The notes beneath the pieces were generated by a model. The model worked only from the letters and a program-made list of their open reading frames with translations. It did no database searches and was not told the origin of the DNA. Shown here one piece after another: positions 25,486 to 33,355 of a stretch of DNA of 38,889 bases (position 1 is the stretch's first letter; the number at the start of each line of letters is the position of its first letter). Origin of the DNA: Candidatus Bathyarchaeota archaeon (GTDB lineage: Archaea; Thermoproteota; Bathyarchaeia; TCS64). Position numbers and translations under genes: made by a program. The DNA lies in contig JAUWBQ010000002.1 of assembly GCA_030601645.1 (NCBI GenBank), positions 1 to 38,889 on the forward strand, given 5' to 3'.

Positions 25486-27353
25486 CAGGCGTCCCCTCCC
25501 TGGAAGTCCAGCGCCTGGGACTCGATGAGCCGGCGGTAGGTCGCGCTCGAAGGCATGAGTTCGTCGTGGGTCCCCACAGCTGCGATCCTGCCCTTCTCCA
25601 TGACGACGACCTTGTCTGCCGCCTGGCAGGTGGACGCCCTCTGGGTGATTATGAGGGCAGTACGCCCCTTCAACAGGGCCTCGATCGCACTCCGGATGAG
25701 GACCTCCGTCTCCGCATCGACGTTGGAGGTCGAGTCGTCGAGTATCAGGATGCCTGGATCAGCCAGCAGGGTCCTGGCGATGGTGACCCTCTGCCTCTGG
25801 CCGCCTGAGAGGGTGAGGCCTCTCTCGCCCACCACGGTCTGATAGCCATCGGGCAGGGAGACGATGTAGTCGTGGATCTGGGCGGCCTTCGCTGCGGCTT
25901 CCACCTCAACGTCCGTCGCCTCAGGCTTACCGAAGGCTATGTTGTTCCTCATCGTGTCGGAGAAGACGAAGACGTCCTGGAAGACGATGCCGACCTGGCG
26001 CCGGAGGGAGTTGAGGGAGACGCTCCTGACGTCGTGGCCGTCCACTGCCAACCTCCCCGCGGTGACATCGTAGAATCGGGGGATGAGCTCGGCGAGGGTT
26101 GTCTTGCCGGACCCGACGAAGCCCATGAGGGCCACTTTCTCCCCGGGGGCCACGCGGAGCGAGACGTCCCGGAGGACCTCTTCCGACCCATCATAGGAGA
26201 AAGAGACGTTCTCGAAGACCACTTCTCCCTTCACGGACGGCAGCTCCACTGGGTCGGGGGCCTCCGGCACGTCAGCGCCCAAGTCTATGACTTCGAAGAC
26301 CCTCCGGGCGCTGGCTATGGCGTCCTGGTAGAACATGATGAGCCTGGCGAACATCCTCATAGGCCCGACGAGCTGGCCGAAGTAGGTGCCGAAGAGGATC
26401 ATCTCCCCGATGGTCAGCTGCCCCGAGATGACCCTCTGGCCCCCATAGAATATCACGAGGGCGACGCCCACGGCCACTATTACGGACGAGGAGGGCCTGT
26501 AGATCGACTGGATCTTCGAGGACTTGAGGCTCGTCTCCACGTAGCCCCTGTTCTCATCCTCGAACCTCTCGAGGAACTGGGCCTCCTGCCCGTGGGTCTT
26601 GATCAGCTTGTGGCCGACGATCCCCTCGACGAGGACGTTGTTCAGCTCGCCGAACTGGTTCTTCGCCTTTGCCAGGTAGCCACTTATTCGGCTCGAGTAC
26701 ATCCGGGTCGAGAGGAAGACGAAGGGCATTGGTATGCTGCAGATCAGGGCCAACTCGGGGTCTATGATGTAGAGGATGTAGAGGGAGAAGAGGAACTGCA
26801 TCCCGTGCCTGAATATCTCTCGCACGGTCTCGGAGTAGAAGAGGTCTATCGCCCCCATGTCGCTGGTCATGCGGCTTATGATCTGGCCGGACATCACCTT
26901 GTCGAGGTAGCTGAAGGACTTGTGTATGAGGGCATAGTAGAAGTCCCGTCGCATGACGCGCAGTATGTTCTGGGAGAGGGTGGCGCGCAGGGTGATGTGG
27001 ACCACGTGGAAGACGCCCCTTATCACGGCCAGGGCCACGATGAGACCGCAGAGGATGAGGAGGAGTCCCGTGGGGTCTTGGACTCCCGTCCAGCCCTTCA
27101 ATAGCTCAAGGAACCAGTGGGTCCTGCCTGGGATCGGGATGACGATGTAGTCGATTATGAGCATGATGACGAGGGGTGAAATGAGGGCGAACATCCCGTG
27201 GCGTCCGAAGGCTGTCAGGACGATGCCTGCGAAGATGTTCAGGAATGGCCTCATATACCCCAACAGGCGCTTCGTAAGTTCCCAGTCTGTGGGGCAGTAA
27301 TTGCTCTCCAAATCTGCTGGCTCTCCGATGCCTAATAAGATCACGTGAATCAA
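25485..27353 (-). CDS. ABC exporter half-transporter with degenerate ATP site
   Basis: 622 residues, six-helix membrane domain plus ATPase. Walker A GFVGSGKTT (411-419), Q459 and a normal signature LSGGQ (515-519) are seen, but the catalytic Glu after Walker B is Asp (LILDDS, D540) and the switch histidine is Gln (IITQR, Q571). This is the non-catalytic subunit of a heterodimeric exporter, as in TM287/TM288-type transporters. The start is uncertain: TTG 27353, GTG 27344, or a TTG about 40 nt further in (before ESNYCPTDWE), where the recognisable protein begins. An AATATAATT just upstream may be the TATA box. Confidence 0.9.
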   Translation of the reverse strand: MIHVILLGIGEPADLESNYCPTDWELTKRLLGYMRPFLNIFAGIVLTAFGRHGMFALISPLVIMLIIDYIVIPIPGRTHWFLELLKGWTGVQDPTGLLLILCGLIVALAVIRGVFHVVHITLRATLSQNILRVMRRDFYYALIHKSFSYLDKVMSGQIISRMTSDMGAIDLFYSETVREIFRHGMQFLFSLYILYIIDPELALICSIPMPFVFLSTRMYSSRISGYLAKAKNQFGELNNVLVEGIVGHKLIKTHGQEAQFLERFEDENRGYVETSLKSSKIQSIYRPSSSVIVAVGVALVIFYGGQRVISGQLTIGEMILFGTYFGQLVGPMRMFARLIMFYQDAIASARRVFEVIDLGADVPEAPDPVELPSVKGEVVFENVSFSYDGSEEVLRDVSLRVAPGEKVALMGFVGSGKTTLAELIPRFYDVTAGRLAVDGHDVRSVSLNSLRRQVGIVFQDVFVFSDTMRNNIAFGKPEATDVEVEAAAKAAQIHDYIVSLPDGYQTVVGERGLTLSGGQRQRVTIARTLLADPGILILDDSTSNVDAETEVLIRSAIEALLKGRTALIITQRASTCQAADKVVVMEKGRIAAVGTHDELMPSSATYRRLIESQALDFQGGDA

Positions 27354-27380
27354 TTATATTACTTGGCGTCAAACGGATGA

Positions 27381-27434
27381 CGGGTTTTCGAAGCGGAAAC
27401 CCGAATGTCGGCAGTTCTAATCCCTCCAACTCCA
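27381..27434 (+). other. Possible class-II tRNA 3' remnant
   Basis: A hairpin CGGGTTT...AAACCCG resembling a Ser-type anticodon arm with CGA in an enlarged loop, followed by a TTCTAAT T-loop-like sequence and CCCTCCAACTCCA. T-stem pairing is poor and no D-arm or 5' acceptor can be found, so it is not a working tRNA. The terminal CCA runs directly into a CGCGCGCG tract at 27435-27442. Confidence 0.3.
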
Positions 27435-27468
27435 CGCGCGCGTATACGTTAACTCCTTTCTAAAAGAT

Positions 27469-27500
27469 GTGTGTGGGGGCCATAATTTATCCCCACACAC
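27469..27500. promoter_or_regulatory. 10-bp perfect inverted repeat around a TATA-like core
   Basis: GTGTGTGGGG / CCCCACACAC with a 12-base loop containing ATAATTTAT. It lies 40 nt before the glycosidase-like gene; the TATA-like core inside the loop suggests an operator that overlaps the promoter. Confidence 0.5.
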
Positions 27501-27539
27501 GCGATGCTTTTAAGCCTCGTTCAAGTGGTGAATGCCGAG

Positions 27540-28526
27540 ATGGAAAGCGTGCGCGCAGAAAGATTGCTCGATGGTCCGATCATCACGAAAGCCCCGCATC
27601 CGAGCATTGGAGTGAATATTCAGGGGCCCTCGCTCATTCGAGTACCGGACTGGGTAGAGGGCCGCCAAGGTCGCTACTACCTCTATTTTGCCGACCATAA
27701 GGGAAGCTATATCCGGTTGGCTTACGCAGATGATCTCCTAGGCCCGTGGACCGTTTACCCGCCGGGTAGCCTACAGCTAGGACAATCGCATTTTCCCACC
27801 CAGCCCCCGGAAGCCACGCCGGAACAAGTTGATGCGGCTATTGCACGTGCTAGGTCAATGGGTTTAAACTTGGATGGATTGGGACATGATCTCATCAAAG
27901 AGATGACATGGCCACATATCGCATCACCCGATGTGCACGTCGATCACGAGAACGCACGCATCATCATGTACTTCCACGGCTTGGAATCGTTCGGCAACCA
28001 GCTGACTAGGGTGGCGACCTCGCGAGATGGCATTCACTTCGAAGCCAGACCCGAGGCACTAGGTCGAACCTACTGGCGTGCCTTTTCGCACGACGGCTAC
28101 ACCTACGCGCTTGCCATGCCGGGGCAGCTTTACCGTTCGCGAGAATCGCTAACCGGGTTCGAAGCAGGACCGCTGCTCTTCAATCCCGACATGCGACACG
28201 CCGCGCTGTTGAAAAGGGACGACACTTTGCATGTGTTCTGGACTCAGGTAGGACATGCGCCGGAACGTATTTTGTTGAGCACGATCGACTTGTCGGGCGA
28301 TTGGGAAAGCTGGCAGGAAACGGATGCGACCGAAGCACTTCGACCCGAAACCGATTGGGAGGGTGGAGACGCACCCTTAGAACCTTCGGTTCGAAGCGTT
28401 GCCTATGGACACGTGAATCAGCTGAGAGATCCCGCTGTCTATGTCGAGGATGACGATGTTTACCTGCTTTATGCGGTCGCAGGCGAAAGCGGCATTGCGA
28501 TCGCCAAACTGCACTTCGATGATTAG
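27540..28526 (+). CDS. Beta-propeller glycosidase-like protein (GH43/GH130-like)
   Basis: 328 residues. Repeats of the five-bladed propeller fold can be seen: GPSLIRVPDWVEGRQGRYYL (blade 1), SPDVHVDHENARIIMYFHG, TYWRAFSHDGYTYALAMPG, HAALLKRDDTLHVFWTQVG and QLRDPAVYVEDDDVYLLYAV, each a short acidic turn before an aromatic strand, as in GH43/GH32/GH130. Catalytic residues are not certain. ATG 27540 is chosen because GGTGA lies 8 nt upstream; ATG 27504 is in frame but near the TATA-like core. Codon use is less GC-biased and less Arg-AGG-rich than in flanking genes, suggesting acquisition, perhaps from bacteria (inference). No signal peptide. Confidence 0.65.
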   Translation: MESVRAERLLDGPIITKAPHPSIGVNIQGPSLIRVPDWVEGRQGRYYLYFADHKGSYIRLAYADDLLGPWTVYPPGSLQLGQSHFPTQPPEATPEQVDAAIARARSMGLNLDGLGHDLIKEMTWPHIASPDVHVDHENARIIMYFHGLESFGNQLTRVATSRDGIHFEARPEALGRTYWRAFSHDGYTYALAMPGQLYRSRESLTGFEAGPLLFNPDMRHAALLKRDDTLHVFWTQVGHAPERILLSTIDLSGDWESWQETDATEALRPETDWEGGDAPLEPSVRSVAYGHVNQLRDPAVYVEDDDVYLLYAVAGESGIAIAKLHFDD

Positions 28527-28666
28527 TAACGTGTCATGCCCATCGAGTTCCTTCGACATGCGTTTGAGCTCGAAGCGTTGATAGCTGAATAACGTTAGCT
28601 CTTTGATCTCATCCCAGTTGGCATCATCCTCGACATCGAGCACGATCCACCCGTTGCGCGCGTGAA
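28527..28666 (-). pseudogene. MmcQ/YjbR-like C-terminal remnant
   Basis: The stretch NGWIVLDVEDDANWDEIKEL followed by TLFSYQRFELKRMS matches the last 40 residues of MmcQ/YjbR (DUF419) proteins, which end with a GWI...L..D..WDE...L...SY pattern. It starts exactly at a GCGCGC tract (28656-28661) and has no 5' part; its own stop codon is lost and the frame runs on into the antisense of the glycosidase gene. A relic of a displaced gene. Confidence 0.45.
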
Positions 28667-28850
28667 ACGAAAAAATACCATAAATCGCGCATGCTGTGTG
28701 TGTGGAGGATAATATTAAACCCCCCCGAATAGCCTTGCTTCGGAACTTCGTGCCTCGCAAGTCTCGCCAACGGAGGTTAATGTCGTTGGGAGAAGGTGAT
28801 ACTGCCGAATATTTCTTGCGTTGCGCTCGCGTGCGCATTTTTTTCATATA

Positions 28851-28913
28851 TTAGTTAAACCCAATTAGCCCAAACAGGAGTATGGCGGGAACTATGACGG
28901 AGATGAGGACCTC
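28851..28913 (-). pseudogene. Membrane-helix gene tail
   Basis: Twenty codons EVLISVIVPAILLFGLIGFN ending in TAA, reading as a typical C-terminal membrane helix. The stretch begins directly after a GCGCGCG tract (28914-28920). Short, so chance is possible; listed because it shows the same remnant-beside-(CG)n arrangement as others here. Confidence 0.25.
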
Positions 28914-28985
28914 GCGCGCGCTTCCTAAAATTAATCGAGATGACTGGCAAGGAGGCGTCCTCCCCGGTCCATTAACATCGAGCCA

Positions 28986-29486
28986 TCAATCATCCATGAA
29001 CAAAATGCAGGAGGGCCACCTGCTCTCCAGCTCCGCCGTCCACCCCTCAACGAGCTCTCGAACATCGCCTTTCCCTGTCTTGACCATGAGACCCGCCTCC
29101 AGTGCGCCCTCGCGCATCCTCTGCAACCTCTCAAGGTTGTCACACTCGTCAGGCTGGTCACAATCGCCGCAGCCCGTCAGACCCCTGTCCATGGCACAGG
29201 ACCTCATCGGACAGTCGGGGCTCCCATCGCCCACCTGGCATCCGCGGCACGGGGGCATGGCCCGAATGGATCCGAGGCCCCTCGAGAACTCCCCGAAGTC
29301 GAAGTCACTCGGGGCCCACCCCTCGAGGCCATAGTTCTCGACGATCTCCTCATACCTCCTCGTCAGCTCCCTCAAGGCCCCGTTGCCCACCACGCAGCTG
29401 CCGCACCAGATGCCGCAGTAACCGATCTGATTCTTCACGTTCTCGAACGGCTTTACATTCAATATGGATGACCCCGGATTATCCAA
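28986..29486 (-). CDS. DUF3795-like cysteine-rich protein
   Basis: 166 residues with about 13 cysteines. The N-terminal IGYCGIWCGSCVVGNGA is the family hallmark; CRGCQVGDGSPDCPMRSCAM and GCGDCDQPDECDNLERL continue the pattern of Cys pairs that likely bind zinc or Fe-S. DUF3795 proteins are common in anaerobic archaea and bacteria, with unknown function. The start is not settled: TTG 29486 fits a TATA box (29511-29517, TTAAATA on the minus strand) about 22 nt upstream; a TTG eight codons further in is possible. Isolated gene between remnants. Confidence 0.75.
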   Translation of the reverse strand: MDNPGSSILNVKPFENVKNQIGYCGIWCGSCVVGNGALRELTRRYEEIVENYGLEGWAPSDFDFGEFSRGLGSIRAMPPCRGCQVGDGSPDCPMRSCAMDRGLTGCGDCDQPDECDNLERLQRMREGALEAGLMVKTGKGDVRELVEGWTAELESRWPSCILFMDD

Positions 29487-29550
29487 AGCATTTCATCATC
29501 TGAAAATACATATTTAAGACCGCTGAAAAAGGTGCAATCTGTGCAATAAT

Positions 29551-29572
29551 CCGAACCTCCCCCGGGCTGCCA
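29551..29572 (+). other. tRNA 3'-end-like fragment, third relative
   Basis: CCGAACCTCCCCCGGGCTGCCA resembles the end of a tRNA (T-loop end, CTCCC, acceptor CCGGGCT, discriminator G, CCA). It shares CCCGGGCT-CCA with the copies at 734 and 21711 but has G for A at the discriminator. No 5' half is visible. Confidence 0.4.
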
Positions 29573-29661
29573 AGTTAAACGTGCCTGTCTCCTCAATCAC
29601 GTCCGGTTTGGCGCAATAGAAATGTCCATCGTGAATCCTCGGCCACGTCTCGATTTGGAGG

Positions 29662-30070
29662 ATGGAGATCCCGATCGGGGGAGGAGGTCGAGGGGGTTCT
29701 GGTCGAGAAGAGGGTGAAGGACGGCGTCGAGCTCATCATAGGTACAAAGATAGACCAGACCTTCGGCCCCGTCATCCTCGTCGGCCCCGGCGGCATATTC
29801 GTGGAGGCGATGATGGACATCGTCTTCAGGATGTGCCCCACCACCAGGGAGCTTGCCCTGGGCGCCATCGGCGAATTAAGATACTAGAAGCTCCTCGACG
29901 GCTTCAGGGGCATCCACAAGGTCGACCGGGACGCGCTGGCGGAGCTCATGGTGAGGCTCTCGGAGATGGCTTGGTAGCACCGGGAGCACCTGGGGGAGAT
30001 GGACATCAACCCAATAATAGCCAACGAGGACGGCATCTACCCCGTCGACGCCCGCATGATCCTCAGCTAA
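29662..30070 (+). pseudogene. Broken beta-subunit/ATP-grasp part of ADP-forming acyl-CoA synthetase
   Basis: Reads as the last 135 residues of the ATP-grasp domain: VEGVLVEKRVKDGVELIIG, then DQTFGPVILVGPGGIFVEA, KLLDGFRGIHKVDRDAL and EMDINPIIANEDGIYPVDAR. The frame is broken by one extra G near 29680 and by two in-frame TAG codons, one before KLLDGFRG and one before HREHLGEMD, and the N-terminal part is missing. Such enzymes make ATP and acid from acyl-CoA in archaeal peptide fermentation, so loss here suggests another copy elsewhere. Confidence 0.75.
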
Positions 30071-30226
30071 GCTTTACGGATGGATACCGTCTACCTTTCC
30101 TTCTACATTGAATTTTTTCACAATTGCAGTTCCACCCTTCCATCGAGGTTTTAATATGGAAATCAGCCCTCTACATGATTTTTTAAAGATTGATTCATTA
30201 TTCTACGATCAGGAAGGATTTACGTT

Positions 30227-31675
30227 ATGGTCAAGAAGAAGGCTTGGAAATGGATCGATGAGCACAGAGACGAGTTCATCGAGGTCAGCGACAAGATCTG
30301 GGAGTACGCCGAGCTGGGCCTCTGCGAGGACAAGAGCAGCGAGCTCGTGGCGGAGAAGCTCCGCGAACACGGCTTCAAGGTGAAACACGGCGTCGCCGGT
30401 ATGCCCACCGCCATCCACGCTGGGTGGGGCAAGGGGAAGCCCGTGATCGCCACTCAGGGGGAATATGACGCCCTCCCCGGGATCAGCAACAAGGCTGTAC
30501 CCTGGAAGGAGCCCCTGGTGGAGGCCGGCATGGGCCACGGCTGCGGCCACAACGTTCACGGCGCAACAGCCCTCGCGGCGGCCATCGCCGTCAGGTACGT
30601 CCTCGAGGAGGAGGGGATGGAGGGGACCATCCGGTTCTACGGCACCCCCGCCGAGGAGAACTTCGGAGGGAAGGTCTACATGGTCCGGGAGGGCCTCTAC
30701 GGCGACGTGGACGTCTGCATCAGCCACCACCCCAGCAGCATGAACGTGGCCGGCCTCAGCAGCAGCAACGCCACGAACAGCGCAAAGTTCCACTACTACG
30801 GGAAGACGGCCCACGCGGCGGGCAACCCCGAGATGGGCCGCTCCGCCCTCGACGCCATCGAGCTGATGAACATAGGCGTCAACTTCCTCCGTGAGCACGT
30901 CATTCAGGAGGCCAGGATCCACTACGTCATCGAGGAAGGCGGAGGCCAGCCAAACGTGGTCCCTGACTATGCCAGGAGCTGGTATTACATCAGGTCCCCC
31001 AGACGGGATCAGGTGGACCCCTTGTTCGAGAGGATAAAGAAGATCGCGGAGGGGGCTGCCCTGATGACGGAGACGGAGCTCAAGATAGATCACACCGGGG
31101 GCCTCTACAACCTCATACCCAGCAAGGCGCTGAGCGAGGTGGTCACCGCCAACATGCGCGAGGTGGGCGCCCCGGAGTACACGGGGGAGGAGCTGGAGTT
31201 CGCGGCCAAGATCGCGGAGAGCTTCCCCAAGGAGGCGAAGATCGCAGGACTGCGCAAGTACAAGGTGCCCGACTGGGAGAAGTACGTGGACGTGGACCTC
31301 GTGACCGACATCCTCGACCCCTGGAACGAGGGGGAGACGATGGCAGGGAGCACCGACATCGCCGACGTCACCTGGGTGATCCCCGCCATAGAGTTCGGCA
31401 CAACCTGCAACGTCCTCGGCGCCCCCGGCCACAGCTGGCAGTTCGTCGCCTGTTGCGGGAGCAGCATCGGCCACAAGAGCCTCGTATTCGCCTCCAAGAC
31501 CATGGCCGGAAGCGTCTTGGACCTGATGACCAAACCTGAACTGCTCGTAAGGGTAAAGGAGGAGCACAAGGAACGCATCGAGGGGCAGACCTACAAGCCC
31601 GTCGGCGACCCCGACAGGAAGCCCCCCCTGGAAATGGCCAGGGAAATGGCTGAGAAGCTGAAGGGGAAGGTCTAA
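30227..31675 (+). CDS. M20 family amidohydrolase, AbgB-like (aminobenzoyl-glutamate utilisation type)
   Basis: 482 residues, the length of AbgB rather than of ordinary M20 peptidases. Metal-site motifs: GHGCGHN (103-109), GTPAEENFGGK (139-149), ISHHPSS near 165, and APGHSWQ near the C-terminus; the dimerisation domain runs about 185-310. AbgB-type enzymes cut p-aminobenzoyl-glutamate or related N-acyl amino acids. ATG 30227 with AGGAAGGA upstream and a TTTTTAAAG TATA-like box near 30180. A T-tract follows the stop. A paralogue lies directly downstream, the two sharing about half of their residues by eye. Confidence 0.9.
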   Translation: MVKKKAWKWIDEHRDEFIEVSDKIWEYAELGLCEDKSSELVAEKLREHGFKVKHGVAGMPTAIHAGWGKGKPVIATQGEYDALPGISNKAVPWKEPLVEAGMGHGCGHNVHGATALAAAIAVRYVLEEEGMEGTIRFYGTPAEENFGGKVYMVREGLYGDVDVCISHHPSSMNVAGLSSSNATNSAKFHYYGKTAHAAGNPEMGRSALDAIELMNIGVNFLREHVIQEARIHYVIEEGGGQPNVVPDYARSWYYIRSPRRDQVDPLFERIKKIAEGAALMTETELKIDHTGGLYNLIPSKALSEVVTANMREVGAPEYTGEELEFAAKIAESFPKEAKIAGLRKYKVPDWEKYVDVDLVTDILDPWNEGETMAGSTDIADVTWVIPAIEFGTTCNVLGAPGHSWQFVACCGSSIGHKSLVFASKTMAGSVLDLMTKPELLVRVKEEHKERIEGQTYKPVGDPDRKPPLEMAREMAEKLKGKV

Positions 31676-31682
31676 CCCCCCC

Positions 31683-31689
31683 TTTTTTT
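31683..31689 (+). terminator. T-tract terminator after first AbgB-like gene
   Basis: Seven T after a C-run, 7 nt past the stop codon. It separates the two tandem paralogues, which therefore have their own transcripts. Confidence 0.5.
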
Positions 31690-31797
31690 AGCTGCATAAA
31701 TGGGTTGTTTTTATCTGGGAACGTTGCGCCAATAGCTCTGATTCTCATCCAAACGTCTATTTGATATAACTCCTGGGAAGTGTTTGAAGTGATCAAT

Positions 31798-33243
31798 ATG
31801 TCCAGCAAAAAGAAGAAAATGGCAGTAGACTGGATAGAGGATAACAAGGAGCTCATCGTCGACGTCCACCAGAAGATCTGGGAGTGGGCGGAGGTGGGCC
31901 TCCAGGAACTCAAATCCGGGAAGCTCATGGCCGACATCCTCGAGGAGAACGGCTTCGATGTCGACAGGGGCGTCGCCGGGATGCCCAGCGCCTTCGTCGC
32001 CACATACGGCTCCGGGAAGCCCGTCATCGGGATGATGGGGGAGCTCGACGCCCTCCCCAGCATCTCCAACAAGGCCGTCCCCTACAGAGAACCCGTCGTC
32101 GAGGGGGGGCCGGGCCACGGTTGCGGTCACAACAGCTACGCGGCGACGGCCCTCGGGGCCAGCCTTGCCGCCAAGGAGGTCATGGAGAAGGAGAAGCTCC
32201 CGGGGACAATCAAGTGCTTCGGCTGCCCGGCGGAGGAGACCCTGGTCGGGAAGGTGTTCATGGTCCGGGACGGCTACTTCGACGGCCTCGACGCCTGCCT
32301 GGGTCACCACCCGGGCTCTATGAACACGGCGGGCCTCAGGAGCGGGAACGCGATGAACTCCGTCAAGTTCGAGTTCTTCGGGAAGGCGAGCCACGCCGCC
32401 GGTAGCCCCGAGCAGGGGATCAGTGCGATGGACGCCATCGAGTTGATGAACGTCGGTGTCAACTACATGCGGGAGCACATCGTCCAGGAGGCCAGGGTCC
32501 ACTACATCGTGGAGAACGGCGGGGTCCAGCCCAACGTGGTGCCCCCCTACGCCAGGAGCTGGTACTACGTCAGGGCCCCGAGGAGGGACCTCGTCGATAA
32601 GTACTATCAGAGGCTCCTGAAGATGGCAGACGGGGCGGACCAGATGGCGGAGACCACCCACAAGGTGGAGTTCCTCACGGGTGTCCACAACGGAGTCCCG
32701 AACCGCCCCCTCGCCGAGACCATCGTCGCTAACATGCGGGAGATCGGGGCCCCGACCTACACCGATGAGGAGCTGAAGTTCGCCGCGAAACTCGCCGAGA
32801 GCGTCCCCCACGATGAGAAGATGACCCGCCTCAGGAAGCTCGCCGAGATCCTGCCGGGCGCCCTGGAGCTCGAGGACGTCAACATAGACACGAACATCTA
32901 CGACCCCTTCGGGGAGGAGAGGAAGGGGGGCGGGGGCTCCTCAGACGTCGCGGACGTCGCATGGAACTGCCCCACGCAGCAGTTCAGCACCGCCTACTTC
33001 ATAGTGGGCGCCCCCGGCCACAGCTGGCAGCATGTCGCCGTCGGGGGGATGAGCATCGGCCGCAAGTCCACGGTCTTCGCCTCCAAGGTCATGACCACCA
33101 CGGTCCTCGACCTCCTCACAGAGCCGGACCTTCTGAAGCGGGTGAAGGAAGACTGGGAGGAGAGGATGAAGGGCCTCACATACAAGTCGCCGCTGCCGCC
33201 GGACCTTAAGCCCCCCTTGGACCAGCTGGAGAAGCAGCCCTAA
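31798..33243 (+). CDS. M20 family amidohydrolase, AbgB-like, second tandem copy
   Basis: 481 residues. GHGCGHN, CPAEETLVGKVFMVRDG, LGHHPGSMNTAG and APGHSWQH repeat the metal and binding motifs of the upstream copy. The start is ATG 31798 (MSSKKKKMAV), with AGTGATC, complementary to the 16S tail, a few bases before it and a TTGATATAA TATA box about 38 nt upstream; GTG 31780 is in frame. The region before the C-terminal metal site (FGEERKGGGGSSDVADV) differs from the first copy (WNEGETMAGSTDIADV), so substrate use may have diverged. Own promoter and terminator. Confidence 0.9.
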   Translation: MSSKKKKMAVDWIEDNKELIVDVHQKIWEWAEVGLQELKSGKLMADILEENGFDVDRGVAGMPSAFVATYGSGKPVIGMMGELDALPSISNKAVPYREPVVEGGPGHGCGHNSYAATALGASLAAKEVMEKEKLPGTIKCFGCPAEETLVGKVFMVRDGYFDGLDACLGHHPGSMNTAGLRSGNAMNSVKFEFFGKASHAAGSPEQGISAMDAIELMNVGVNYMREHIVQEARVHYIVENGGVQPNVVPPYARSWYYVRAPRRDLVDKYYQRLLKMADGADQMAETTHKVEFLTGVHNGVPNRPLAETIVANMREIGAPTYTDEELKFAAKLAESVPHDEKMTRLRKLAEILPGALELEDVNIDTNIYDPFGEERKGGGGSSDVADVAWNCPTQQFSTAYFIVGAPGHSWQHVAVGGMSIGRKSTVFASKVMTTTVLDLLTEPDLLKRVKEDWEERMKGLTYKSPLPPDLKPPLDQLEKQP

Positions 33244-33252
33244 TAATCATCC

Positions 33253-33273
33253 TTTTTTTCTTGTCCATTTTTT
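33253..33273 (+). terminator. Double T-tract terminator after second AbgB-like gene
   Basis: Seven T at 33253-33259 and six T at 33268-33273, starting 10 nt after the stop. Confidence 0.5.
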
Positions 33274-33355
33274 CATTTTGTAACAAGTGGTAGGGTGGAC
33301 GTTACGTCCTCATATCATAACGCCGGTTGTGGAGAGGCGGGTGCTCCTATCCACC

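Noticed and set aside
28377..28847. Whole 156-codon minus-strand frame as a gene
   Set aside because: It runs antisense into the end of the propeller gene and its first half has no coding character. Only the MmcQ/YjbR-like middle is kept, as a remnant.
29662..30070. Pyrrolysine readthrough of two TAG codons
   Set aside because: A frameshift and loss of the N-terminus accompany the stops, and TAG ends other intact genes in this window.
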